A DNA stretch of 64,000 nt from an uncultured Alistipes sp. (GTDB taxonomy: Bacteria; Bacteroidota; Bacteroidia; Bacteroidales; Rikenellaceae): NCBI RefSeq assembly GCF_949296715.1, contig NZ_CASFQD010000059.1:1-64000 (forward strand), given 5' to 3'. The translations under genes and the position numbers were made by a program. The notes beneath the pieces are model-generated. The model was not told the DNA's origin. It saw only the letters and a program-made list of their open reading frames with translations, and did no database searches. Shown piece by piece: positions 1-8,916 of the stretch; position 1 is the first letter of the stretch, and the number at the start of each line of letters is the position of its first letter.

Positions 1-120
1 CTCGACGCGGCGGGCCTGCCCCCGACGGGCAGCCCGGCGGGCGGCGTGCCCTTTGAGATCGAACGGGCGCGGGGCGATGCCGACGAGGTGGCCTCGCCCG
101 AACAGCTGAACCTTTTCTGA
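1..120 (+). CDS. C-terminal fragment of an unidentified protein ending in a clamp-binding-like motif
   Basis: The last 39 codons of a gene that begins outside the window, ending in TGA. The reading frame is open from base 1 and the fragment is rich in Gly, Pro and Ala, then acidic. Its last residues are EQLNLF. This resembles the QL(S/D)LF pentapeptide with which DNA polymerases, MutS and related proteins bind the sliding clamp, often at the extreme C-terminus. A replication or repair enzyme is therefore possible, but the family cannot be named from this piece. The shikimate kinase gene follows after 25 bases, so the two are probably co-transcribed. Confidence 0.6.
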   Translation, partial: LDAAGLPPTGSPAGGVPFEIERARGDADEVASPEQLNLF

Positions 121-145
121 TTGCCTGCGTGCAGGTCTTGCGACG

Positions 146-685
146 ATGGATACGACGGTGAAACCCCTCTTTCTGGTGGGATACATGGGTTGCGGCAAGA
201 GCTCGCTCGGGCGGCGTCTGGCGCGGCGTCTCGGTGTGGAGACGGTCGATACGGATGCGCTCATCGAACGGCTGGAGGGAGCCTCCGTGGCGGATGTCTT
301 CCGCTACGAGGGCGAGGAGCGCTTCCGCGAGCTGGAGCGCGAGGCGCTCGAGCGGATCGTGGCCCGGGGCGAACGGGTCGTGGTGGCGACGGGCGGCGGC
401 CTGCCGACGTGGCGCGACAACATGACCCGCATGAACGCGACCGGCGCGACGGTCTACCTGCGGCGCACGGCCGAACAGATCGCCTCGCGGTTGAGCCCCT
501 ACGGACGGCAGAAGCGGCCCCGTCTGCGGGGCCTGTCGGACGCGGAGCTCGTGGCCTTCATGACGCGCGACATGGCCGTGCGCGAATCCTTTTATGCGCA
601 GGCGCAGCTGACGGTCGACTGCGCGGCGATGTCGGACGACGAGGTCGTCGACCATATTCTGAAGTGGTTGGAAGATGGCGAATAA
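146..685 (+). CDS. aroK: shikimate kinase
   Basis: Phosphorylates shikimate to shikimate-3-phosphate with ATP in the cytoplasmic chorismate pathway. The 179 residues are the usual length for the family. A Walker A loop with GCGKSS lies near residues 12-20, the shikimate-binding DTD near 35-37, and a TGGG turn near residue 82. A basic stretch with RPRLRG near residue 125 fits the lid over ATP. The start at 146 puts the P-loop at the expected distance from the N-terminus. The 3' end overlaps the murI start by 11 bases, so the two are translated from one message. Confidence 0.95.
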   Translation: MDTTVKPLFLVGYMGCGKSSLGRRLARRLGVETVDTDALIERLEGASVADVFRYEGEERFRELEREALERIVARGERVVVATGGGLPTWRDNMTRMNATGATVYLRRTAEQIASRLSPYGRQKRPRLRGLSDAELVAFMTRDMAVRESFYAQAQLTVDCAAMSDDEVVDHILKWLEDGE

Positions 686-1454
686 TGCTCCCATAGGCAT
701 CTACGACTCGGGACTGGGCGGGCTGACCGTCTGGCGCGAGGTGCGGCGTCTCTTGCCGCACGAGACGCTCGTCTACCTGGGCGACGGCAAGAACTGCCCT
801 TACGGCTCGCGGCCGAAGGAGGAGATCCGCGGGCTGGCCGATGCGGCCGTCGGTACGCTGGTCGCCGCGGGCTGCAAGCTGGTCGTCGTGGCCTGCAACA
901 CGGCCACGGCCGCCGCGATCGACTTCCTGCGGGCGAAGTATGCGCCGCTGCCGATCGTGGGCATGGAGCCCGCCGTCAAGCCCGCCTGCCTGGCGACCCG
1001 CAGCGGGGTGGTGGGGGTGCTGGCCACGGAGCGAAGCCTCGACGGTGACCTCTTCCGCCGCACGGCCGCGCGTTACGGCCGCGGCATCGAGGTGCTGACG
1101 GTCCCGGGCCGCGGCTTCGTCGAGCTGGTCGAGCAGAACCGCGAAGAGACCCCCGAAGCCGAGGCGTGCGTGCGCGCGGCCGTCGGGGGGATGCTTGACC
1201 GGGGCGTCGACCAGATCGTCCTCGGATGCACGCACTATCCCTTCCTGCTGCCCGTGCTCGACCGCGTGCTTGCCGGGCGCGACGTGACGGTCGTGGACCC
1301 CTCGCCGGCCGTGGCGCGCCGCGTGGCGCAGCTGCTCGACGAATACGGCCTGCGGACCGCCGACGAGGGCCCCGGCAGCTGCCATTTCATGACCTTCGCC
1401 GACGAGGCATACCGTTTGCGGCTGGAACAGAAAGCGATGGGCTCGCTCGCCTGA
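675..1454 (+). CDS. murI: glutamate racemase
   Basis: Interconverts L- and D-glutamate to supply D-Glu for peptidoglycan. At 259 residues it has normal length. The family motifs are all present: IYDSGLGG at 9-16, the first catalytic cysteine in VACNTATA (C74) and the second in LGCTHYPF (C185). The ATG lies inside the end of aroK. Cell-wall precursor synthesis and aromatic synthesis are thus coupled here by overlap only; no pathway link is implied. Confidence 0.96.
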   Translation: MANNAPIGIYDSGLGGLTVWREVRRLLPHETLVYLGDGKNCPYGSRPKEEIRGLADAAVGTLVAAGCKLVVVACNTATAAAIDFLRAKYAPLPIVGMEPAVKPACLATRSGVVGVLATERSLDGDLFRRTAARYGRGIEVLTVPGRGFVELVEQNREETPEAEACVRAAVGGMLDRGVDQIVLGCTHYPFLLPVLDRVLAGRDVTVVDPSPAVARRVAQLLDEYGLRTADEGPGSCHFMTFADEAYRLRLEQKAMGSLA

Positions 1455-1507
1455 TTTTGTCGCCCCGATTCGCTCCTTCCGAAGCTGGATTTTCGAAAAA
1501 AATTGCG

Positions 1508-1515
1508 TAACTTCG
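1508..1515 (+). promoter_or_regulatory. possible -7 box for ftsK
   Basis: TAACTTCG lies 26 bases before the ftsK ATG and differs in one base from the Bacteroidota TAnnTTTG box. No clear -33 TTTG precedes it. Confidence 0.35.
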
Positions 1516-1541
1516 CTCGGTAAATTTTCCCCTGACGAAAC

Positions 1542-4412
1542 ATGGCATCCACGACCAATACATCCTCCCCGAACGGACGGCAGAAGGTCCGGCGCTCCAA
1601 CGGCGACAGCATCCGCTGGGCGGTCGGTCTGCTGCTGCTCTGCGTGGGCGTATACGCCGCTTCGGCGGTCTTTTTCTCCTTCTTCAGCTGGGCCTCGGAC
1701 CAGAGCGGCCTGCTGATGAGCACCGAGGAGCGCGCGATGCAGAAGATCGAACCCGAGAACCTCTGCGGCTGGAGCGGCGCGAAGCTCGCCCGCCTGCTGG
1801 TGGACAACTCGTTCGGCCTGTTCGGCATCCTCATCCCCGTGATCGTCATCCTGGCCGGCGTGCGGATCATCCGCCGGCAGCCGCTGCGTTTCAACCGCTC
1901 GTTCCTGCCGCTGCTGATGGTGACGCTGCTCGGGTCGCTGACCCTCGGTTTCTGCTTCGCCGACCGCTGGAGCCTCTGCTGCTCGACGGGGTGGGGCGGG
2001 ACGTTCGGCATCGAGACCGCGGCGCTGCTGCGCATGTACATCGGCACGTTCGGCACGCTGATCCTGCTGCTGGGCTGCTGGATTCTTACCGGCGTCTTCA
2101 TCAACCGCAACTTCATCAATACGGTCAACTCGGCGGGCAACGCCGTCGTCGACCGCAGCGAAAAGATCGTCGAGATCGTCCGCCACAAGGTCGCTCCGGG
2201 CCATGCGCCCGACAGCCCCGCCGCCGACCTCGCCGATACGCCCGCGCCGGTACGGACAGCCGCAGCGGACGAGCCTGCTGCCCCCGTGCGCCGCGAGGCG
2301 GAGGGGCCGCTGCGTCCCGACACCCCGCCTGCCGAACCCTCGCATCCGGCCCCTGCGCCGCAGTCCGAACACGTGTCGGACCGCCCGGCGGGAAATGTGC
2401 GGCGGGGCGAGTCCCGCCTGGCGGAGCCCGATCCCTTCGTGGAACTCACGCCCGACGGACAGCCCGTTGCTCCGGAGCCTGCCGGACCCGAGCCGGTGCC
2501 CGCGCCTGCCGTCGATCCGGGACCCTTTACCGAGGTGGACCTCCGGCCTGCGGAAGGTCGCATCGTTATGGGACGCGGGGGGCTGGTCGAGCTCGAACGC
2601 CCGGCGCCCCGTCCCGCCGCGGCTCCTGCTCCTACCGGTGATGCGGCCCAGGCGGAGACGGACGACACGGCGGCCCGAACAGCCGAAGAGCGACGCCCGG
2701 CAGGCCGGACAGCCGACCCGGATGATCCCTTTACGGAGTTCATTGTCGGCGACAAGGAGCCTGCTGAATCGGCTTCTGCCGCGCCCGCGCCGGTTGAGGC
2801 GCAGCCCGCTGCCGCGGAGCCGGAAGGGGTGGTCGTCACGGTCGAGGCCAACGAAGCCCGCCTGGTCGACGAGCGCAAAATCCCGACCGAGAGCTACGAC
2901 CCGCTCAAGGACCTGGAGAACTACCGCAAGCCGCCCGTGACGCTGCTCGAAGACTACATTTCGGATTCGGAGGTCACCGACGAGGAGATTTTCGACAACA
3001 AGACCCGCATCGAGGAGACGCTCAAGAATTTCGGCATTCCGATCGTGCGCATCAAGGCGACCGTGGGCCCGACGGTCACGCTCTACGAGATCGTGCAGGC
3101 GCAGGGGGTCAAGATTTCGAAGATCCAGGGCCTGCAGAACGACATCGCCCAGAGCCTCAAGGCCGAGTCGGGCATCCGCATCATCGCGCCGATCCCCGGG
3201 CGCGGCACCATCGGCATCGAGGTGCCGAACCGCAACAAGCAGGTCGTGTCGATGTATTCGGCCGTGCGGTCGCTGCGCTTCCAGGAGTCGAAGGCCGAGC
3301 TGCCCGTGGTCATGGGCCGCACGATCCAGAACGAGAACTACGTCTTCGACCTGGCGAAGATGCCCCACCTGCTGGTGGCCGGCGCCACGGGACAGGGCAA
3401 GTCGGTGGGTCTGAACGCCATCATCACGTCGCTGCTCTACCGCAAGCATCCGGCGCAGCTCAAGTTCGTGATGATTGACCCCAAGATGGTCGAATTCTCG
3501 CTTTACGCCCGCATCGAGCGCCACTTCCTGGCCAAGATGGAGTCCGAGGACGAGGCAATCATCACCGACCCGAAGAAGGCGGTCTATACGCTCAACTCGC
3601 TCTGCATCGAGATGGATAACCGCCTGGAGATGTGCAAGAACGCCGGGGCGAAGAACATCAAGGAGTACAACGACAAGTTCGTCTCCCGGCGGCTCAACCC
3701 GCTCAAGGGACACCGCTACCTGCCCTATATCGTGGTGGTGATCGACGAGTTCGCCGACCTGATCATGATGGCCAAGGAGGTCGAACTGCCCGTGATCCGG
3801 CTGGCGCAGAAGGCGCGCGCCGTGGGCATCCACCTCATCATCGCCACGCAGCGTCCGTCGGTCGACGTCATCACGGGCAAGATCAAGGCCAACTTCCCGT
3901 CGCGCATCGCCTTCCGCGTCGTGCAGCGCATCGACTCGCAGACGATCATCGACCAGCCCGGAGCCAACCAGCTTATCGGCCGCGGCGACATGCTCATCTC
4001 GAAGGACGGCGAGCTGACGCGCGTGCAGTGTGCCCTCGTAGAGACGGCCGAGGTCGAGCGCATCGTGGAGTATATCTCCAAACAGCAGGGCTACACGTCG
4101 GCCTACGCCCTGCCCGACTACACGCCCGAGGGCGGCGAAGGTGCCGGATTGGGCAGCGAGGAGGCGTCGGCGCCGATGAAGTACGACTCGCTCTTCGCCG
4201 AGATCGCCCGCGAGGCGGTGTCGAGCGGCAGCATCTCGACGTCGATGATCCAGCGCAACTACGAAGTGGGCTTCAACCGCGCGGGCCGCATCATGATGCA
4301 GCTCGAACGCGCCGGCATCGTCGGCCGCCAGCAGGGGGCCAAGCCGCGCGACATCCTGTTCCACGACCTGCCGTCGCTCGAGGCGAAGCTGCAGGACCTG
4401 GGCGTCTTCTGA
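1542..4412 (+). CDS. ftsK: DNA translocase FtsK
   Basis: Membrane-anchored hexameric ATPase that pumps DNA at the septum and helps resolve chromosome dimers. The 956-residue protein has an N-terminal part with about four hydrophobic segments (roughly 27-50, 85-105, 125-145, 165-190). A linker rich in Pro, Ala and Glu follows (about 220-430), then the motor domain with Walker A GATGQGKS near residue 615 and a Walker B region ending VVVIDEFADL. A C-terminal winged-helix gamma domain (about 885-956) holds the SxxSTSMIQRNYEVGFNRAG motif that recognises polar DNA sites. The linker differs in composition from the conserved parts and probably evolves freely. A lolA-like gene follows after 14 bases, an arrangement seen in other Bacteroidota. 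Confidence 0.95.
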   Translation: MASTTNTSSPNGRQKVRRSNGDSIRWAVGLLLLCVGVYAASAVFFSFFSWASDQSGLLMSTEERAMQKIEPENLCGWSGAKLARLLVDNSFGLFGILIPVIVILAGVRIIRRQPLRFNRSFLPLLMVTLLGSLTLGFCFADRWSLCCSTGWGGTFGIETAALLRMYIGTFGTLILLLGCWILTGVFINRNFINTVNSAGNAVVDRSEKIVEIVRHKVAPGHAPDSPAADLADTPAPVRTAAADEPAAPVRREAEGPLRPDTPPAEPSHPAPAPQSEHVSDRPAGNVRRGESRLAEPDPFVELTPDGQPVAPEPAGPEPVPAPAVDPGPFTEVDLRPAEGRIVMGRGGLVELERPAPRPAAAPAPTGDAAQAETDDTAARTAEERRPAGRTADPDDPFTEFIVGDKEPAESASAAPAPVEAQPAAAEPEGVVVTVEANEARLVDERKIPTESYDPLKDLENYRKPPVTLLEDYISDSEVTDEEIFDNKTRIEETLKNFGIPIVRIKATVGPTVTLYEIVQAQGVKISKIQGLQNDIAQSLKAESGIRIIAPIPGRGTIGIEVPNRNKQVVSMYSAVRSLRFQESKAELPVVMGRTIQNENYVFDLAKMPHLLVAGATGQGKSVGLNAIITSLLYRKHPAQLKFVMIDPKMVEFSLYARIERHFLAKMESEDEAIITDPKKAVYTLNSLCIEMDNRLEMCKNAGAKNIKEYNDKFVSRRLNPLKGHRYLPYIVVVIDEFADLIMMAKEVELPVIRLAQKARAVGIHLIIATQRPSVDVITGKIKANFPSRIAFRVVQRIDSQTIIDQPGANQLIGRGDMLISKDGELTRVQCALVETAEVERIVEYISKQQGYTSAYALPDYTPEGGEGAGLGSEEASAPMKYDSLFAEIAREAVSSGSISTSMIQRNYEVGFNRAGRIMMQLERAGIVGRQQGAKPRDILFHDLPSLEAKLQDLGVF

Positions 4413-4426
4413 TAAAACAATGCCGT

Positions 4427-5098
4427 ATGAAACCGCAGATTCTCCTCCTGTCGCTCCTGCTGCTGACCGTCCGGCCTGCCGTGCGGGCGGAGGTGCAGGC
4501 TCCCGAATCCCGGGCCGATGCCGCCACGGGTGCCACGCTGGCGACCCAGACCCCGGGCCGGGCCGAAAAACTGCTCGAAGAGCTCGCCGCCGGATTCAAG
4601 GCTCTGGGTTCCTATACCGTGACGTTCGAGATCGCGGCCGGGGGGACCGACGACATCGCGGGCAGCTATACGGTCCGCGACGGCGGCTACCTGCTCACGA
4701 TAGGCGAGGCCGAGGTCTTCTTCGACGGCGGGGTCCGCTACGAGGTGGACCATGCGCGCCGCGAGGTGACGGTCAACTCCGTCGACACGACGAGTCGCAA
4801 CATCCTCGACAACCCCATCGGGGCGTTCGACTTTCTCGACGGGCTCTACCGCCCGACACTGCTCGGCGAGCGCGACGGCCATGCGGCCGTCCTGCTGACC
4901 CCGACCGACGGGGACGCCGCCGCGGGGGCCGTTACCGTGACCCTCTCGCTCAATCCCGTGCGGCCGCTGCGCGTCGCCTACGACTACGACGGCGAGCAGA
5001 TCACGGTTTCGGTCCTTTCGATCGAACCCTTTGCGGGGACCCTGCGCCGCTTCGATCCGAAGGCCTGCGCAGGCTACGAGATGATTGACTTCCGCTGA
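4427..5098 (+). CDS. lolA: LolA-like outer-membrane lipoprotein carrier protein
   Basis: A 223-residue periplasmic protein expected to ferry lipoproteins from the LolCDE machine to the outer membrane. It starts with a cleavable signal (MKPQILLLSLLLLTVRPAVRA). The LolA-type region has an early helix with EKLLEELAAGFKALGSYTVTFEI followed by alternating beta strands and a hydrophobic ligand cavity pattern. Position directly after ftsK supports the call, since Bacteroidota commonly pair them. The start at 4427 is chosen because it gives the signal peptide; the longer open frame upstream only runs through ftsK in another frame. Confidence 0.8.
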   Translation: MKPQILLLSLLLLTVRPAVRAEVQAPESRADAATGATLATQTPGRAEKLLEELAAGFKALGSYTVTFEIAAGGTDDIAGSYTVRDGGYLLTIGEAEVFFDGGVRYEVDHARREVTVNSVDTTSRNILDNPIGAFDFLDGLYRPTLLGERDGHAAVLLTPTDGDAAAGAVTVTLSLNPVRPLRVAYDYDGEQITVSVLSIEPFAGTLRRFDPKACAGYEMIDFR

Positions 5099-5203
5099 CG
5101 CCCGGGCCGGGATGCAGGCCGGAGGTTCGGCCGCGCTGCCGTCTCTTTTTATGTCGTATTCTCCGGACAGCCCGGCTGTCCCGATTCCGATTTTTTCCGA
5201 TCC

Positions 5204-5932
5204 ATGCAAAAACTGCTGACTTTCATTTTCTGCCTTCTCTGCGGCGCCGCCCTGGCCGCGCAGCCGCTCGTCTGCACCGAACCCGGTACGGTGCTCGAAT
5301 ATGCCCAGTATGACGAATCGGGACGCCTGACGGGCTACTCGCGGCATACGGTCCTCTCCTGCGGGCCCGACAGCCTCGGCCGCACGCAGGTCGTGACGCG
5401 CTGCGAAGCGCTCGATACGCTGCGCAATGCCATGACGATGGAGATCAACGACCGCCGTCAGGCTGTCGTGACGACCGACCGGACCGAGGTCCGCGCATCG
5501 GAGATGGTCACGCAGATGGGCGCCATGTTCGAGGAGCTGCTCGCCGCGGCGCTCTCTTCGGAGGAGCGCGGGCAGCTGGACTTTTCCACCGAAGGGGACG
5601 AATACACCGTGCCGTTCGCGCTGGAGACGAAGCGGAAACTTCCCGATCTGAAATTCGCCCTGCGCTTTGCGGCCGAGGGACGGTCGTTCCGGATGCGCAT
5701 CGGGGTCTCCGACCGGCAGGTGCTCGGACGGCGGCGCATTGTGACCCCTGCCGGGGAGTTCGAAGCCGTGGGGCTCTCCGAGAAGATGAGTTTCGGCCTC
5801 TTCGTTATCCGGGTCTCGATGCGCCGGCAGACGTGGTATGTCCCGGGATTGGGCGCCGTGCGCGAGGAGGAGCAGACCAAGAGCGGCAAAACCGAAGGGT
5901 GGTCGGAGCTTGTCTCCGTCACCCGGCCGTAA
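5204..5932 (+). CDS. exported TapB/DUF3108-like protein
   Basis: A 242-residue protein with a typical signal peptide (residues 1-19, cleavage after ALAA). The mature part is a run of predicted beta strands. Phrases such as PGTVLEYAQYD near the start and TWYVPGLGAVREE near the end resemble the DUF3108/TapB-like beta-barrel-type proteins of Bacteroidota. The biochemical role is unknown to me. It lies 105 bases after the LolA-like gene and on the same strand, so it may belong to the same unit. The family assignment rests on recalled motif phrasing. Confidence 0.6.
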   Translation: MQKLLTFIFCLLCGAALAAQPLVCTEPGTVLEYAQYDESGRLTGYSRHTVLSCGPDSLGRTQVVTRCEALDTLRNAMTMEINDRRQAVVTTDRTEVRASEMVTQMGAMFEELLAAALSSEERGQLDFSTEGDEYTVPFALETKRKLPDLKFALRFAAEGRSFRMRIGVSDRQVLGRRRIVTPAGEFEAVGLSEKMSFGLFVIRVSMRRQTWYVPGLGAVREEEQTKSGKTEGWSELVSVTRP

Positions 5933-5994
5933 CCCCCGGTTGTGCCTCCCCGGTCGTGATTCCCGGCAATAAATTCCGGTTGTAATTCCCGGCG
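5933..5994 (+). repeat. short degenerate tandem repeats directly after a stop codon
   Basis: Four to five imperfect copies of a 12-15 base unit (core CCCGGTTGTnATT) begin at the base after the TAA of the preceding gene. The unit lengths vary, so no coding frame is kept. With 6081-6126 they fill most of the non-coding stretch between 5933 and 6248. Confidence 0.6.
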
Positions 5995-6080
5995 CACACC
6001 GCGGCACCGATATGGGGACTGTCTCGTCCCGATCCCGATTTATGTCCGCGTCCCCGCCGACACTTTTGCCCGGAGCCCCG

Positions 6081-6126
6081 CACTTTTCACTTTTACTTTT
6101 TACCTTTCACTTTTCACCTTTCACCT
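6081..6126 (+). repeat. polypyrimidine repeat (CACTTTT/CACCTTT type)
   Basis: Five or more runs of ACTTTT, ACCTTTC and similar follow one another, making one strand almost pure pyrimidine over about 46 bases. It lies in the 380-base gap before gyrA and has no coding potential. Confidence 0.65.
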
Positions 6127-6248
6127 GAATTTTCCCCGCCCCTCTGTCGGGAGAAAAAATTTTTGCTGTCAGATCGCCTGAAAAGGGGCAAAAATGGCCG
6201 TTCGGCCGACAAAACTTGCACGGGACGGATACTTTTCACCGCCCAAAG

Positions 6249-6279
6249 TTGTCAGGATCGGAAATAAATCGTATTTTTG
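6249..6279 (+). promoter_or_regulatory. gyrA promoter
   Basis: TTG at 6249-6251, 20 bases of spacer, then TATTTTTG at 6272-6279. This fits the Bacteroidota -33/-7 pattern and leaves a leader of about 30 bases before the gyrA ATG. Confidence 0.6.
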
Positions 6280-6312
6280 TTCGTTAAAAGACGTGTAATT
6301 TCGGATTCAAGA

Positions 6313-8880
6313 ATGTTAACGGAAGAAGAAAAGAATGCCGGTTTGGTGGGGCGGATCATCCCCATCAATATCGAAGAGCAGATGAAGTCGGCGTACATCG
6401 ACTACTCGATGTCGGTGATCGTCTCGCGCGCCTTGCCCGACGTGCGCGACGGCCTGAAACCCGTACACCGCCGTATTCTCTACGATATGAGCGCGGAGCT
6501 CAACCTCTACTCCGACAAACCCACCCGTAAGTCGGCACGTATCGTCGGCGACGTGCTCGGTAAGTTCCACCCCCACGGCGACTCGTCGGTCTACGACGCC
6601 ATGGTGCGTCTGGCCCAGGAGTGGTCGATGCGCTACCCGCTCGTCGACGGCCAGGGCAACTTCGGTTCGATGGACGGCGACTCGCCGGCCGCGATGCGTT
6701 ATACCGAGGCCCGCATGAAGAAGATCACCGACGAGGTGATGGCCGACATCGACAAGGAGACCGTCGACTGGACGCTCAACTTCGACGATACGATCCCCGA
6801 ACCGACGGTCCTCCCGACGCGCATCCCGCTGCTGATCGTCAACGGCGCGAGCGGCATTGCCGTCGGCATGGCCACGAACATGGCGCCGCACAACCTCTCG
6901 GAGGTGGTCGACGCCTGCTGCGCCTATGTCGACAACCCCGACATCACGGGCGAGGAGCTGCTGCACTACGTCAAGGGCCCCGACTTCCCGACGGGCGGCA
7001 TCATCTACGGATACGAAGGCGTCAGGGAGGCGATGCTCACGGGCCGCGGCCGCGTGATGATGCGCGCCAAGACCGAGATCGAACATACCCCCTCGGGCCG
7101 CGAGTGCATCGTCGTCACGGAGATTCCCTACATGGTCAACAAGGCCGAGATGATCAAGAAGATCGCCGACATGATCAACGAGAAGAAGATCGAGGGCATC
7201 TCCTACATCAACGACGAGTCGGACCGCAACGGACTGCGTATCATCATCATCCTCAAGCACGACGCCGTGGCGAGCGTGGTGCTCAACACGCTCTTCAAGA
7301 ATACGCCGTTGCAGACGTCGTTCGCCGTGAACAACATCGCGCTGGTCAACGGACGCCCGCAGCTGCTGACGATGCGCGACCTGATCCGCCACTTCATTGA
7401 CCACCGCCACGACGTCGTCGTGCGCCGCACGCGCTTCGACAAGCGCAAGGCCGAGGAGCGGCTGCACATCGTGCTGGGTCTGCTCATCGCGCAGGACAAC
7501 ATCGACGAGATCGTGCACATCATCCGCTCGTCGCAGACGCCCGACCTGGCCAAGCAGGCGATGATCGAGCGCTTCGACCTGACGGACATCCAGGCGTCGG
7601 CCATCATCGAGATGCGCCTGCGCGCCCTGACCGGTCTGGAGCGCGGCAAGCTCATCGCCGAGCGCGACGAGCTGACGAAGCTGATCGCCCACCTGACGGA
7701 GGTGCTCGAGAACGTCTCGATGCAGATGCAGATCGTCAAGGAGGAGCTGCTCGAGATCAAGGAGAAGTACGGCGACGAGCGCCGCTCGGAGATTGTCTAC
7801 GCCTCCGAGGAGTTCAATCCCGAGGACTTCTACGCCGACGACGACATGGTCATCACCATCTCGCACATGGGCTACATCAAGCGCACGCCGCTGGCCGAGT
7901 ACCGCACGCAGAACCGCGGCGGCGTCGGCGCCAAGGGCAGCGCCACGCGCGACGAGGACTTCATCGAGCACATCTACGTCGCCTCGATGCACAATACGAT
8001 GCTCTTCTTCACGGAGAAGGGCCGCTGCTACTGGCTCAAGGTCTACGACATCCCCGAAGGGGCGCGTTCGTCGAAGGGCCGTGCGATCCAGAACGTCATC
8101 CAGATCGAGCCGGACGACAAGGTCCGCGCCTACATCAACGTCAAGCGGCTCAACGACGAGGAGTACGTCAACAACAACTACATCATCATGTGCACGAAGG
8201 ACGGCACGATCAAGAAGACCCGTCTGGAGGCCTACTCGCGTCCGCGCCAGAACGGCGTGAACGCCATCGTCATCCGCGAGGGCGACCAGCTCATCGAGGC
8301 CAAACTCACGAGCGGCGGGGCCGAGGTGATGATCGCGGCGCGCGAGGGCAAGGCGATCCGCTTCAACGAGAATACGGTGCGTCCGATCGGCCGTGTGGGC
8401 GCCGGCGTGCGCGGCATCTCGCTCGACGAGGGCGACGAGGTCGTGGGCATGATCTGCGTGGAGCCCGACTCGAAGCAGGACGTGCTTGTGTTGAGCGAGA
8501 ACGGCTACGGCAAGCGCACCGATCTGGACGAGTACCGCATCACGAACCGCGGCGGCAAGGGCGTCAAGACGATCAACATCACCGAGAAGACCGGCAAGCT
8601 CATCTCGATTCAGGCCGTCACGGACGACAACGACCTGATGATCATCAACCGTTCGGGCCTGACGATCCGCACTTCGGTGTCGCAGATCCGTCTGGCGGGC
8701 CGTGCCACGCAGGGCGTGCGGATCATCAACCTGCGCGAGGGCGACGCCATCGCTTCGGTGATGGCCGTACCGTCGGCCGGTGACGAGGAGGTGCAGCCGG
8801 CGGATGCGGCGGAGACGCCGGAACAGGCCGTGGACAGCGAAAACGGGGCTCCCGAAGCCGGACAGCCCGCGGAAGAATAA
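6313..8880 (+). CDS. gyrA: DNA gyrase subunit A
   Basis: Breakage-reunion subunit of the enzyme that adds negative supercoils. The 855-residue protein starts MLTEEEKNAG; the ATG at 6313 follows a promoter at a normal distance, whereas the longer frame uses a TTG inside the promoter region. The active-site tyrosine is Y130 in AAMRYTE. The quinolone region HPHGDSSVYDAMVRLAQ has Ser91 and Asp95 at the positions of E. coli S83 and D87, the unmutated state. The C-terminal half carries repeated NRGG motifs (for example TNRGGKG) of the DNA-wrapping beta-pinwheel, which supports GyrA over ParC. The tail is acidic. Confidence 0.93.
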   Translation: MLTEEEKNAGLVGRIIPINIEEQMKSAYIDYSMSVIVSRALPDVRDGLKPVHRRILYDMSAELNLYSDKPTRKSARIVGDVLGKFHPHGDSSVYDAMVRLAQEWSMRYPLVDGQGNFGSMDGDSPAAMRYTEARMKKITDEVMADIDKETVDWTLNFDDTIPEPTVLPTRIPLLIVNGASGIAVGMATNMAPHNLSEVVDACCAYVDNPDITGEELLHYVKGPDFPTGGIIYGYEGVREAMLTGRGRVMMRAKTEIEHTPSGRECIVVTEIPYMVNKAEMIKKIADMINEKKIEGISYINDESDRNGLRIIIILKHDAVASVVLNTLFKNTPLQTSFAVNNIALVNGRPQLLTMRDLIRHFIDHRHDVVVRRTRFDKRKAEERLHIVLGLLIAQDNIDEIVHIIRSSQTPDLAKQAMIERFDLTDIQASAIIEMRLRALTGLERGKLIAERDELTKLIAHLTEVLENVSMQMQIVKEELLEIKEKYGDERRSEIVYASEEFNPEDFYADDDMVITISHMGYIKRTPLAEYRTQNRGGVGAKGSATRDEDFIEHIYVASMHNTMLFFTEKGRCYWLKVYDIPEGARSSKGRAIQNVIQIEPDDKVRAYINVKRLNDEEYVNNNYIIMCTKDGTIKKTRLEAYSRPRQNGVNAIVIREGDQLIEAKLTSGGAEVMIAAREGKAIRFNENTVRPIGRVGAGVRGISLDEGDEVVGMICVEPDSKQDVLVLSENGYGKRTDLDEYRITNRGGKGVKTINITEKTGKLISIQAVTDDNDLMIINRSGLTIRTSVSQIRLAGRATQGVRIINLREGDAIASVMAVPSAGDEEVQPADAAETPEQAVDSENGAPEAGQPAEE

Positions 8881-8916
8881 AAGTGACAGTCAGTAAAACC
8901 TAAAATTATCAGTATC

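Noticed and set aside
558..4364. 1268-codon open frame on the minus strand opposite murI and ftsK
   Set aside because: It is a shadow of GC-rich coding DNA: low-complexity His/Arg/Leu/Asp composition, no motif, and it covers two certain genes on the other strand.
6277..6312. Upstream TTG start for gyrA
   Set aside because: It lies inside the -7 box itself and adds unconserved residues; the ATG at 6313 gives the conserved N-terminus.
6559..6700. Fluoroquinolone-resistance mutation in gyrA
   Set aside because: The key positions are Ser91 and Asp95, the unmutated residues.
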